Below, in pieces: positions 23,866-34,350 of a stretch of DNA of 64,000 bases. The stretch is from Polytrichum commune (Eukaryota > Streptophyta > Polytrichopsida > Polytrichales > Polytrichaceae). The translations under genes and the position numbers were made by a program. The stretch spans positions 13,146,501-13,210,500 of the forward strand of contig OX485808.1 in assembly GCA_950295325.1 (NCBI GenBank), read 5' to 3'. The notes under the pieces were generated by a model. The model worked only from the letters and a program-made list of their open reading frames with translations, did no database searches and was not told the DNA's origin. Each line of letters opens with the position of its first letter. Position 1 is the first letter of the stretch.

Positions 23866-26447
23866 CCAATCTACCTTAGTAGTGATCTTCAATGTTAGCA
23901 TTACATGGGTTCGTACATATGCACATTGCAAAATTTCATGATGGCTACATCACGTGTCTTAATTATGTCACCATATTTGGTGAAATGCGCTTGTTGTCAA
24001 GGTTAAAGTGAGGGTTAGTTGAAGAGCAAGCCGCGAGGGCAAATTAAAGCAGCTAATTAAGTGGTTACATATGAAAGCGTCAACTTTGGCAGTTGGGATT
24101 CACAAAGATTAAGAAACTGTCTTATTACCTATCACTTTGTACAGTCATCCAAAAAGAAGTTCTAATGATTTATGTTTGCCATAACTGCTCCAATCAATTA
24201 CACACTGACAACCACAGCTTGAAACCTTTTGAATTTGTTGGCCATGTCCAGTGACAAAGGCCAGCCACAAAATGTACACCTTGGCTGTATTTTATTCATC
24301 TTCTACTATAATTTTATTCCTGCTGCCCAGAGCAAGTGACAAGAAGACTGAGCCTTAAGTTAGTACAAAAAGGTACCCATCTGCATATACATATATATAA
24401 AATAAAAATTTCAAGCCAATTTCCAGTGACAGGAAAGTCTCTGCATGAAAACTTGGACACGAAACTGCCTGCCTGCAACTGTAAATTGTGACACATTTAT
24501 GTAACGATATGTACGTGGGCCTTATGTGGTCAATTTTCTTAACCCCTAAATAAGTCCCAAGCAATCAATTTCTGGTTGATGGATGATTTCTTTCCTTCAT
24601 TAACGCCACCTAACTCATTCATCCACAATCAAAATAAACTGTAAACATCAAGTCAACATGGAAATCTACGCATAGGCGCATGAGCTGTGCAATTTGTAGA
24701 TTGATAAAACATGGCATTTTCCTGTGCATAAACTTCTTTCAATTGCTATAATCTAACATTCCCGACTTTTTCCTTGTTGTAGCTCAGCTCTCATGTTTCA
24801 AGATCCTACGAACAAATCCCATTTTAATCTCAAAACAACCCTTTCATGGGCATGGGAAGTTAAGGGTTAATTAAACCCTTATATTTGATTGGTGTCTAAA
24901 AAGGCTTGTAATCAAGAACAGACACCAAAACGATATGTGTCATGATGAGATCAATGCACTATGTACTCAAAAATCTAGACATCATTTAGCTAGATTCAAT
25001 ACTTTACACAATTTGAAAGCATAGTAATTGATTGGAACAAAAACAAATAACTTGAATCTTCAATTGGACCACAATAGGGCCAAATACCAAATGAGACCTT
25101 ATCTAGCTTTTATTTTACATACCCATTACATATGTGAAAAGTTAAGTAGCAGACCTAACTTTGGGACTTATCTTAAGCAAACACCTATATTAGAGTGCTA
25201 GGTTTGGCACTAAAAATGTCCACCAATAAAAAAAAAAATTTTAATTTTAAAAATTAGACAACAAAGTGCTCCAAATTTCTTAAGTACTCTAAGTTCAATA
25301 GTCAACATCATTGGGGAAGCTATGTATGATCATTTGAGGAAGGAAGATTATGATTATGATATTCATACGAGCTCCAAAAATAATGAAGAAAGTGGCTTTA
25401 GCCTCAATTTAGATTAAATGCAAGCCATCTCATACTAACCACGTGTTTTCATATTCTAAGAGAAGTGGGCTAGTAACTAACTCTTAAACCCTCCCAAGGT
25501 GACAACAACAGGGATTATAATACATAATTATGAAATAGTATATCACTTTATAATGGTATCAATATGATTATTAATTAGCATTTTTATATGTTGATGGAGA
25601 GAAACTCAAGACGAATCCAACGGCATCAAATTTAATGTAAATAAAACAAGCCGTTATATAAAATGCCATGGTTTAAAGTTGTATAATAAGGTATTTTTAT
25701 ATTACAGGGGTCTTAGTCCAAACCTTAGGATTCACTTGCATCTTATTAATAATTATAATAAGATCATATAATAGAAATTAAGTAATATAGTAGATTGTAC
25801 AAGCATTATAGTATTTTTCAATCCAACTCTTGTTTTCAAGTCTTCTATAACACATTAGCATAGAACCATTATCAGCTCTCAAATGACCTTATTATCCGAA
25901 GACCCCGGCAATATATCTCAATTGTTGCCACCCCATGTAACCCAATAACCCAAAAAACCGAGGCGGACGTTTTGATCCGGACAATGATCACTTCTGGCCA
26001 ACAACACCAGCTAACACGTTTATGTCATAATCTTGCAATGTTGGACACGCAAACAAACGGCTCAATCTCGGTGTGAAACAATCTCAACTCTACAAGCCTT
26101 CCATCCATACAGTTAGATTCAACCACAAGGGGTGCCGATTTTCTTCAGTGACACATCTACCTTACCGTATGGTAGTACTCCAAGTTGCTAGACTGCGAGG
26201 TATGATGATTTGAGGGAAGCAGACAGATGAGCCCGGGAGTCAACAGACACAACCTGCAGCGATTCCTGCAGCGATCTCGACGGACGGACACCCACCCATC
26301 TCCTCCTCAACAACCACTCGTCCGCATTCTCCACTCAATTATCACCGAAATCGGTACTCGATGCGATGCAACATGTCAGTTAGAATAGTCCCTCCTGGAC
26401 TCGCTTGTGTTTATTCTGGCTGCTGGCACGTCCGCCTGGCCGTGGCT
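23866..26447. other. Intergenic DNA with one R1 copy
   Basis: No gene is supported. A diverged plus-orientation R1 copy lies at about 25140-25470 (CAATAGTCAACATCATTGGG, TATGTATGATCATTTGAG, TTTCATATTCTAAGAGA). From about 25900 the composition becomes more GC-rich towards the next gene, as expected for its upstream region. Confidence 0.5.
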
Positions 26448-26464
26448 GGCTGCAGTTAATGAGT
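26448..26464 (+). promoter_or_regulatory. Candidate shared upstream element, second proline-rich gene
   Basis: GGCTGCAGTTAATGAGT, matching 15 of 17 bases of the element at 10561-10577. It lies 345 bp before the ATG at 26793, against 329 bp in the paralogue. Confidence 0.45.
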
Positions 26465-26608
26465 ACTCCACTCTCTCAAGTCTGTCACTGCCCATCAATT
26501 AACCCACTGGCACAGGTACTGATGAGCTAGACAGATCGCACAAACACAAACACACACGGACAAGACACAGATGCAGTTTCCACTCGCTTTCCATTCCCCA
26601 GCCACACC

Positions 26609-26614
26609 TATATC
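26609..26614 (+). promoter_or_regulatory. Probable TATA box of the second proline-rich gene
   Basis: TATATC sits in a C-rich context (CCACACCTATATCATCCCCC) 184 bp before the ATG, a spacing close to that of the paralogue (205 bp). Confidence 0.5.
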
Positions 26615-26792
26615 ATCCCCCTCCACCACCAATAGTTCCCACATCACAAACTTCTCCCCGGCTTCTCAGATCAGCAGCGCCCTTCTCAGGTCATCAGCAG
26701 CAGGAGGAGCCAGGAGGACATAGATCGATCGATCGAGCATCAGCAAACAATCAGACTGGTCCACGCTGTGGGTACTTTTGAGCGATACGGGG

Positions 26793-27179
26793 ATGTCGGT
26801 GATGAAGTTGAGGCAAGGATCGTCGATGGCAATGGCGATGGTGCAGGTGCAGGTGGTGGTCGCCATGGTGATGTTGATGAGTAGCTCCAGCTTGTTCATC
26901 AGCCCTTCGGAGGCAGCAAGGGCACTGCTGCAAGGCAGCTATGGATACGACACACCTTCTTCCCCTGCGTATGCATCCCCTGCTCCAGTGTACCAGTCTC
27001 CAGCTCCTGTTGTTTATAACTCGCCCTCCCCTGTCTATGCTAGTCCTTCCCCAGTCTATGCTTCTCCTGCCCCAGTCTATCAGTCTCCCGCAGCTCCAGT
27101 CTATGTCTCTCCTTCCCCAGTTTACTACTCTCCTCCGGCTTATGTTACACCGTCACCTCCGCCAGCGGGCGGGTACTAG
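26793..27179 (+). CDS. Secreted Pro/Ser/Ala/Tyr-rich protein (cell-wall type), 128 aa
   Basis: The first ATG of the frame is at 26793 (MSVMKLRQGSS). A second in-frame Met cluster follows at SSMAMAMVQV, so initiation could be slightly later. A hydrophobic stretch (VQVVVAMVMLMSSSSLF) is the signal core, with cleavage probably near SPSEA/ARA. The mature part starts ARALLQGSYGYD and contains PVY repeats (SPAPVYQ, SPSPVYA, SPSPVYY), ending SPPPAGGY. The start of the mature protein and the C-terminus match the 232-aa protein at 10890, so the two are paralogues; this one has fewer repeats and more Ala-Pro. It is probably a glycosylated extracellular-matrix protein with no enzymatic domain. The gene appears intronless. 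Confidence 0.9.
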   Translation: MSVMKLRQGSSMAMAMVQVQVVVAMVMLMSSSSLFISPSEAARALLQGSYGYDTPSSPAYASPAPVYQSPAPVVYNSPSPVYASPSPVYASPAPVYQSPAAPVYVSPSPVYYSPPAYVTPSPPPAGGY

Positions 27180-28667
27180 CTTAGATCGATGCTTTCTTGA
27201 AGGGGGCCAAGGTCATCAGTAGCAACCTCTGCAGGTCCAGTGGCTGCCTCAGTGAACCGGGCTGATCACATGGGGCTCACATTTGAGTAGAGACAATTCC
27301 CAAGGTTGACGGCAGCGTCTCTTAATCATGTCTTTGAGGATTAAGACATCCACTGGATGCGGTGGGATCAGCTGGTGCATGCTAAGAGTCTTCTTCTTTT
27401 TTTGGCTTTGATGCTCTTTGGATTGTCTCTTTTGGAGCTTCTAGATTGACAGGATAATTTATCGATGCCGAGCTAGCTGGATTAAGGAATACTTCTGCTC
27501 GCCATTTAGTTTAAGGATATTGGGTATGCATCAGCTGGTAGATCATTGGTATTTTTGGAACAGTAATCTTGTTCAGATTGAACATTGGTTAGTTCTACAA
27601 TTACAGCTACAAGTTACTATTTGTAGCTGCGTTAGTGAATAAATGTGGGCACAAGCCCGATTCACTTCCACACCATTGAAGTTGGTAAAGCCTTCAATAA
27701 ATGACAATATTTGTGTATTAGGAGCTCGTCCGACTTGCAAGCGGGAATCTGAATGACTGACGTTGTTACGACACATTGTAACACTTACGTGGCTCCTGTC
27801 TTGAGTAATTATATAGAGTCTTTCTTGTTGAAAATTTGTTCTCTCCTGTTTCTTCTGCTCTGATGATATTGATTTGACTTTATCAATGGCGTTGTCAACA
27901 TGAAACGGCGAATGGAGATTTCGTTTATGTAAACCCCTGGAAAGGGAGGCTCCTTGGGTATGTCTAGTTTCTTATTGCAATGTCGACTTGCTGCACTAAA
28001 TACCAGCTCCCACGCATTGAAGGTCTGTGCATAACAACAGGTGCTAGATGTTTTCTTTACTTTAAATTCCACTCAAGCTAGATTGTTGTGCCCACAACCT
28101 GAATATTCAATAACGGTTGTACTCTGTATACTCAATAATTGACAAGATCATGCCATCCTGTAACTTTATAATTCTTGTCGGTAATGAGAATGCTGAGGGA
28201 AAGAGGGTTGCCATGAATGTTGCACTGATTTGAATTTATAACCGATGTTGGAGTCTGGTGGAGGATTGAAATGCTACAGCATGTACAGCAATGTGTAGCT
28301 CTCACCCCTCCCATCTTATACAAAACTGATAGAATCTATATAATACATAAGACAACCACCTGATAATACCCTAGCATCTGAGATGTTCATTTCAAAGTGA
28401 AAAATTCTGTTATCCGTAACATACACAAGGGCTGCCAAGGACTAACCATGGACAGGTTCAATATGTTATACTCAATGCATATCGTCATAGTGTACAAGTA
28501 TATCAGTTTCAGATTTCACGTTGTTTATCACCATTTGGTGAGGGTAGGCATGCAACTCATGGATCCAATCACTATGATTTTGGAAGGATCAACCTATATC
28601 TAGCCACTTCTATTTTCTAAAGTCATCAACAACACTGGGTAATGTGTACCTCAAGCACATAAGACAC
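27180..28667. other. Region between two convergent genes
   Basis: Holds the 3' sequences of the plus-strand proline-rich gene and of the minus-strand ET gene, whose stop codon is at 28668. I see no further gene and no strong repeat. The frames in it (for example 27809-28072 on the minus strand) show no domain. Confidence 0.5.
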
Positions 28668-31600
28668 CTACATCTGATTTCTACCACCTCTTATATGGCC
28701 ATCTGTCGGATGATAATGTCTGGAACTACTTTTAGTTTGTAAAGAATTAGTACGCCTAGGTTTTGAACTATTATGCACTCGTGTTCTCCCCTCGGAATCC
28801 AACTTGACCCAAGAATTGAATGATAGACTTTTTGGGCGCTTACCTTCTCCATTTTCTACCATCTCCGCTTTACCATCTTTCTTGGTATTGAGTGAGAAAG
28901 TCCTTCCAAATAGTAAGCCTCTTGGTAAGCAAACCGCCCCTTGATCGCTTACTTTTACAACTTCCCGCCTCGTGTCGATCTCATTCAAAGCACCTGCAGT
29001 GATTTGGCTTGTTACAGGTAGCAAGGTAGCAGGGGTCCCTCTCACTCTCATTCCTTTGTGAACCAAGCATCTCTTCCGGCCTTTCACAGGAAGAGCATTG
29101 CAAGGAACGCCTTTCTCAGTTAGCACTCCGCACCTCACCCCGGTAAATTCCAGTGTTGTGAACTCAGCAGATTGTCGGGCAGATTGTACAGTTGCAGCTA
29201 AAACCTCATGTGGTTGCTTTTTCAGAAAATACCAAAAGTTGCCTACCTTGCTTTTCTCTGATCTTGAAAAGTTACTATGATCTTCAGGTCTCCAAGCTTC
29301 CACAGTAATCCCCACTCGCTTCGTTCCAAAAAGCATCAACCTTTTGCCTGAGGAGGAGCTTCGGGTGCACAAATTAGTTCTATCTGCTGCAGGCCAGTCC
29401 TTGATAAGTTTGGCAAGGATGTCAGGAGATCGGCGAGCCCCGTTGCCACCTTTGTTCCACGCATAATCGAAGACAGATAGCAGATCTCCTTCCACTTTCT
29501 GTGCCATAGCTTTACTGTCCGTCTGTAATACCAATATTAGGATGTCAAGGTAATCTGTTTGTAAAGAGAAAGAAAAAGAAAGCAGAATTTGCCTCCGACA
29601 TGAATTATGGTGTTGCTTCATTCTTCAAGTTGGTCTATCTCTCTATGTAATCCTGAAATGGGCAGCACGAGGATTAAGAGAGCCCTCCAAGAATATTGCA
29701 GCCTTTTGAAGGTCAACACCTTACAAGCCGGCCTGCACCTATCTCCCCCCAAGGGCAAAGCCCCTAGATACCAACATGGTTGATTGAAAATATCCAGTTC
29801 ACCCAAATACCCCCACTATGATATGGGTGGAAACTGGAAATCAATTGCTAGGAAGGTCACCCATCCGGGCATTATTCCCACCTTAGGTGGCATAACCTCT
29901 AACCTCAGATTTCCCATGGGATCCGTGCTAAGGCCTTGGGATTAAACCACCCTATGCTTTTCGTAACAACTAGATAAAGTTCAGAGTACGCAGTGCCACT
30001 GAAATAAAACCACAAGGAAGTGCAGGTCCAAAGCCAAACATCAATCACACATTTTGTAGAGTTAATAGAGGTATCACAACGGGACTTTTGGTCAGGAGTT
30101 GGTTGTTTTGTATACAATACTTTCCATGTTGGTAAGTATTCGGTGAATGCTCGAAGGTAGTGTGGAGGTTTAAATGTAATTCATTCTTTGTTGGTTCATT
30201 TGAGGGTCAAACTCATTTTGGCATGCCAAGAGGTGCTAAAATGAGTTTGGCCCCTTTATAAACCAAAATAGGTTTTTCTTCATTCAAATTCAAACAGTAC
30301 CTCCACACATGAACCATAAGTGGAAATAAATTATTGACTTATGTACAAAACAACCAACGGGAAATCATAAGGGACCGTCTCCCAACCAAAAAGAGTCCCA
30401 TTGAATTGAAGGATAACTCTAACATGGAAGACAATCCTTTCAATGTATGGATACATATGTAGAAGAGATTGCTTCAGTTTGGGTAAACTTTTACCTTTGC
30501 CCACCGAAAGGCAATGGAACTTCCAAGTGCAAACACCTCTGAAAAGAGGCTTGGTCCTCCGTTCTGTAATTTGCCTCCACTCTGATGCTGCTCCAAGGCA
30601 ACCTCTCTACTACTCCAGTATCCTCCACGTGTCTGACAGCTGCGGGTTGGGCTGCCACAGGATATCATCTCATTCTTCGAAGAATTCGGCCGACTAGATA
30701 TTGAGGATCTGCAATGTAACATGCACAACCTTTTTAGATTTATTGCCTCTCCTTCACTCAAGCTTGCAGTGTTGTGGGTGAGGGTGCTTGAAATCAAGAG
30801 GCCAGAAAAGCTCGACAAATTGAGTGAAAATATGGCAGCCCATCACCATGACATTTTAGTCGAGCTGCACACAATCGTCAATCAGTCTGTCTTTATCAAA
30901 GAATGCACCCAGTATATTCAAAAGCACATGAAAGGTACGTGTACCCCAAATCAACATAAAACCTAAAATCACCACTATTTACCATGATCATACATTCGTG
31001 GGTTAAAGTTGTACGACCATGGTACATAATGTTGGTTTCAGGTTATGTGTTGGTTTTGGGTATGCTTACCTTAACTCGCAACATTTTTGTAAGTTTGCAG
31101 TTGGCTATAAGTGTATGTCCAAGTATAAAACCACCTAATCCAAGTAGGACTTTTTGTGAATTTGGTCACGAGGAAACACCCAGAACTCCACCTTTCAATT
31201 CACCTCCATTGGAATTAAGAGGTCCGAAGAGCTCGACAATTTGGGTGAAAAAATGACAGACTATCTCAACGACATTTAGTTAAACCTGGGCACAACAGTC
31301 AATTAGTCTGTCCTTGGCAAAGAGTGCACGCACTGTTTTCATACACGCATGTAATAACTCACCATCTGTTGTAACTTTGCAGTTGGCTCCATATATTCAC
31401 ATACAAAAAAAACACAAAGAGACTTTCTGTAAAATTGTTCTAGAGACAACACCCGGTAAATGCACCTTCCAGTTATTTCTTCTCCATTTGACATGGAAAA
31501 GGTCAAATTTGAAATTCTAGTAAGTTTTCAAAGTTGGTGTTCGGTGCAATATTTGCAACACCTGAATGTGATACTTTCCTCTCATAGTCAGTATGGATGT

Positions 31601-33381
31601 GCTTATCAAAACCTAACTGCGTTTTGTTTGACCTTACGATCAGATTGGCAATTGTCACATCTGGTTAGCAATTGCAATCCCGTAGCTTGTCAATTCAAGT
31701 TTCACAAGCAGAGTTTCACAAGATGCAAAAGACATAGGTCCAGATCAAAGTGAAGATCCTCTTCCTCTTTAAGTGATCACAGAGGCCCTCTCAATCGTGT
31801 TAAGAATGGCTGATATATTATGAGCAGAGAGTCCAATCTCATATGTAATAGACATGTCTTTTTGGTGTCCATTCTTAATTACAGAAGAAACAAATAGCAC
31901 TGAATTACTATGATGTCATAAATTACCTGGACCCTTCAAGATGTCCACCCGCATGTCCATATTGTTGAAGACGTTCACGGATGTTGTTGGCTTGGCCAAC
32001 ATAGACCACAGCCACATCCTGTCGTTTCAGAATACGTGCTGGCTGGTTGTGGTTGTTGTGTGCAGGATTCAATATATAAGACGGCGCTGTAACTCCAAGC
32101 TCATAAACTCCTGGCCCAAAATGGTGACCTGGGAGATTATGGAAATGGTATCTGTCTACTCCTTCCTTCCCTGAAGCATGTTCAATCCAATCCGAAGGCC
32201 CAACCAGTATCTACGCCCCAAAACCATCTCGTTTAGTGCCCAGAAACGTTCAACTATTAAGGTAGATGTGCCTAAATCCAACATAGCAATAATTTGGACA
32301 CCTATATTTGAGTGGAAAGTAGTTAGGTGTGATCTAAGAATGGACAACTAAAAGACATATCTTGAATAGAGATTGGACTAGGTGCTCAAAATATGCTAGC
32401 CATTCTAGGCGCAGTAGTGAACATGATTGGGAAGACCTATATGACCACTCAATGTGCACAAGAATCTTCACTTTGATAAAGCATAAATCATTCATATGAG
32501 CTCCAAAAATTATGAGGCAAAAGGGTTACGGGCACAATTTGGATTTGCTAATCATCTTGCACTAATTGTATGTTTCGTATCCTACGAGATGTGGGTGCAG
32601 AGAGAAATGTATCCGAATAACAAACGTCTACATTAGTAGAAAATAGAATTGTTTCTAATCAGGATGTTTGAATCAATGACTGGAGTGAAGTAACCCTAAC
32701 TGGAGTTACAGCGCTATCACGCCCATCAGCTGAAACTTGTTGAGATATGTGGGCCTTACGAATCACTCTTCGTATTCGACACCAAAAAGACAAATGAGAT
32801 TGGATTCTGTGCTTCAAATATACATTAGCCATTCTAGACTCAATTGTGTTAGGCGTATGTGATCACTGATCACTTAAAGAAAAAGAAAAAATCTTCACTT
32901 TGACCTCCTATACCTTTTCCATCTCAACTCCGTTTACGAAACTTGAAATGACATACTAAGTGATTCGCAAACATCTAACTGTATGTGACAAATCCCACTT
33001 TGATACAAATGACACAACCAAAATTGTCTTTGGAGTTGGAAGTGCACATAATTCGGCCACAACCCTTACACCGAATTGAGTTTGGAATACCTCAAACTTT
33101 CAAACATCATCTCCGACTTCGGAAAAGATTCTCAATTGTAACAAAAAATAAAAAATACAGTACAGAAAGTAACGTGATGAAATTGAACATCTTTGCAGAA
33201 TGGAAAAAGATAAAGGGGATGGTAAAGCTCAAGACGAAGATGGCCAAGTTGATGTTATCACCTTCCAGTTGGAGAATAGCTTGTCATGTTTGACGAATTC
33301 GCAATCCTCTCGTTTCAAACGACCTTTCGATGGCTCGATCACAAAATCCTCACTGGTGCAACTATTAAATAGGAAGCCCAT
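28668..33381 (-). CDS. ET: EFFECTOR OF TRANSCRIPTION-type protein, four exons, about 490 aa
   Basis: Exons on the minus strand: 33381-33262, 32210-31927, 30708-30495 and 29522-28668. All introns are GT-AG and the joins agree in phase (0, 2, 0). Exon 1 has RLKREDCEFVKHDKLF then NWK. Exon 2 continues ILVGPSDW, HNLP, GVYELGV (74-80) and VVYVGQANNIRERL (YVG at 110-112), the two strands and Arg of a GIY-YIG-like fold. Exon 3 ends LFSEVF and IAFRWAK. Exon 4 has VEGDLL (Glu217), FDYAWNKGGNGARR and one ET finger, Cys337-x9-Cys347-x10-Cys358-x2-His361 (PVKGRKRCLVHKG). This order matches plant ET2/HRT proteins, described as nuclear regulators linked to gibberellin response and differentiation. The start is set at ATG 33381 because the duplicate at 53662 has its ATG at the same place. 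The C-terminal 110 residues are basic and unrecognised; further 3' exons cannot be excluded. Confidence 0.88.
29848..29940 (-). repeat. 5S-rRNA-like segment in ET intron 3
   Basis: Read on the minus strand, GCACGGATCCCAT, then GAGGTTAGAGG, then GGATGGGTGACCTTCC line up in order with the 5S rRNA words GCACCGGATCCCAT, GAAGTTAAGCG and GGATGGGTGACCTCC, with similar spacing. The internal control region is degenerate, so this is a relic and not a working 5S gene. 5S-derived SINEs and Cassandra-type TRIM LTRs in plants carry such sequence; which applies here is not decided. Confidence 0.5.
30770..30935 (+). pseudogene. Unidentified exon-like relic inside ET intron 2 (antisense)
   Basis: The plus strand encodes about 55 residues with coding-like composition (LEIKRPEKLDKLSENMA, then HHHDILVELHTIVNQSVF, then IKECTQYIQKHMK), ending at a possible splice donor (AAAG/GTACGTG). 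A second copy at about 31190-31335 aligns base for base over more than 130 bp but has a frameshift after TTGGAATTAAGAGGTCC and stop codons. A third, partial copy of the sequence just upstream lies at about 31417-31480. I do not recognise the family. These look like fragments of a gene or element inserted in the intron; expression is not implied. Confidence 0.45.
32262..32592 (+). repeat. Dispersed repeat family R1 inside ET intron 1
   Basis: A full-length-looking copy: GTAGATGTGCCTAAATCC, GAGTGGAAAGTAGTTAGGTG, TAGAGATTGGACTAGGTGCT, CATTCTAGGCGCAGTAG, ACATGATTGGGAAGACC, ATGACCACTCAATG, ACAATTTGGATTTGCTAATC, TTTCGTATCCTACGAGA. It is antisense to the host gene. A second, shorter fragment follows at about 32790-32880. 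Confidence 0.8.
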
Positions 33382-34180
33382 TCTCCAAGAAAAATCCTCC
33401 ACCCTCGAGTGCCAAAAATGTTGAAGGTGCACCAAATTGCGTCTCGGCCAGTGCTAAGAAAACCTTCCAAAAACTTCTCTCTTCTAACCAGAAAATTCCC
33501 ATCCACTAGCTAACCATTCAAAAATTCCTCGATTTCTTCAATTGCATCTGTGGCAGGTGGACTACTCTACTCTACTCCTAAGCTTCTCAAAATCGACACA
33601 ACACGCTCTCTCGTCCTGTTGTTTAATTCCTCCCACTCCTCTCCACACGCTCTGCCACTACTCTATTCTCTACTCAATCCATTCACAACCATGGGTCGCT
33701 CTCAGCTGCAAAGCAATTAATTAAACACAATACTTTGATACAAAGCTCGCAATTTACTTGTATTCATTGCACTCATCCGCCACTCGATCAACCATCGTAT
33801 CGAACACAAATGACTAACTCACTTCTCAATCCCGTAAGGAAATTTCCAACTGCCCCAAGCTCCAATCTCCAAGCTCCTCTCACGGACTCTCTCACCGAAC
33901 TTACTGCGAACTGTTAAGCTAACCTTTCCGAACCTGTTTTGTAGCCCCCAGTGCATCGTTTCTGCAAAGCTCGGGCTCTAGGAAGAAGAGAAATCTCTTG
34001 TGGGCGCAATGGTGATGTACGAGAGAGGATTAAAGAGCACGTAGATCGCGGAGAGAGAGTTGCGGAGCGGTCGTCGAAATGGTGGGAAGTGTTTCCTTGA
34101 GTATCCGTGAAGCCGAGCAACCGCTCCGAGGAGAATGGAGAATACGGTACGTATATCTCCCGGTGAGTATCGTATTTGTA
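33262..34180 (-). repeat. ET first exon, leader and promoter: source half of a segmental duplication
   Basis: This stretch aligns with 53524-54430. Shared landmarks include TTGTGATCGAGC in exon 1, TTCTTCAATTGCATCTGTG, GGTGGACTACTCTACT, CTCCTAAGCTTCTCAAAATC, TTTTGTAGCCCCC(A/G)GTGCATC and TCTTGTGG(G/A)CGCA. The region upstream of the ATG at 33381 is rich in CTCT/TCC and is the likely promoter and 5'-UTR of the ET gene. The open frames in it are not conserved between the copies. Confidence 0.75.
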
Positions 34181-34257
34181 TTTTTCGAGAAATACGATTG
34201 CGAGATCCGTATAGTATTCGTACATTCCATTTCCTACCCAAAGTGAGTTAAAGAATA

Positions 34258-34350
34258 GCACATGAAATATGGTATGTAGTGTCACCAATTCTATTTGTCT
34301 TTTGCTCAAGACTAATTGTAAACCGCCCGTGTAGTGTTACCAACACTACA
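34258..34350 (+). mobile_element. End fragment of the TA-flanked mini-element family
   Basis: ATGGTATGTAGTGTCACCAA, then TCTATTTG, then CTCAAGACTAATTGTAAACC and GTGTAGTGTTACCAA match the left end of the element at 46431-46805. Only one end is visible, so it is a fragment just upstream of the ET promoter region. Confidence 0.5.

Noticed and set aside
33382-33435. TTG extension of ET exon 1
   Set aside because: The ATG at 33381 is conserved at the same place in the duplicated copy, and the extra 18 residues do not resemble the family.
33914-34309. 131-codon minus-strand frame upstream of the ET gene
   Set aside because: It lies in the promoter/leader, and the duplicate at 54093-54497 does not preserve the protein sequence, so it is probably not coding.
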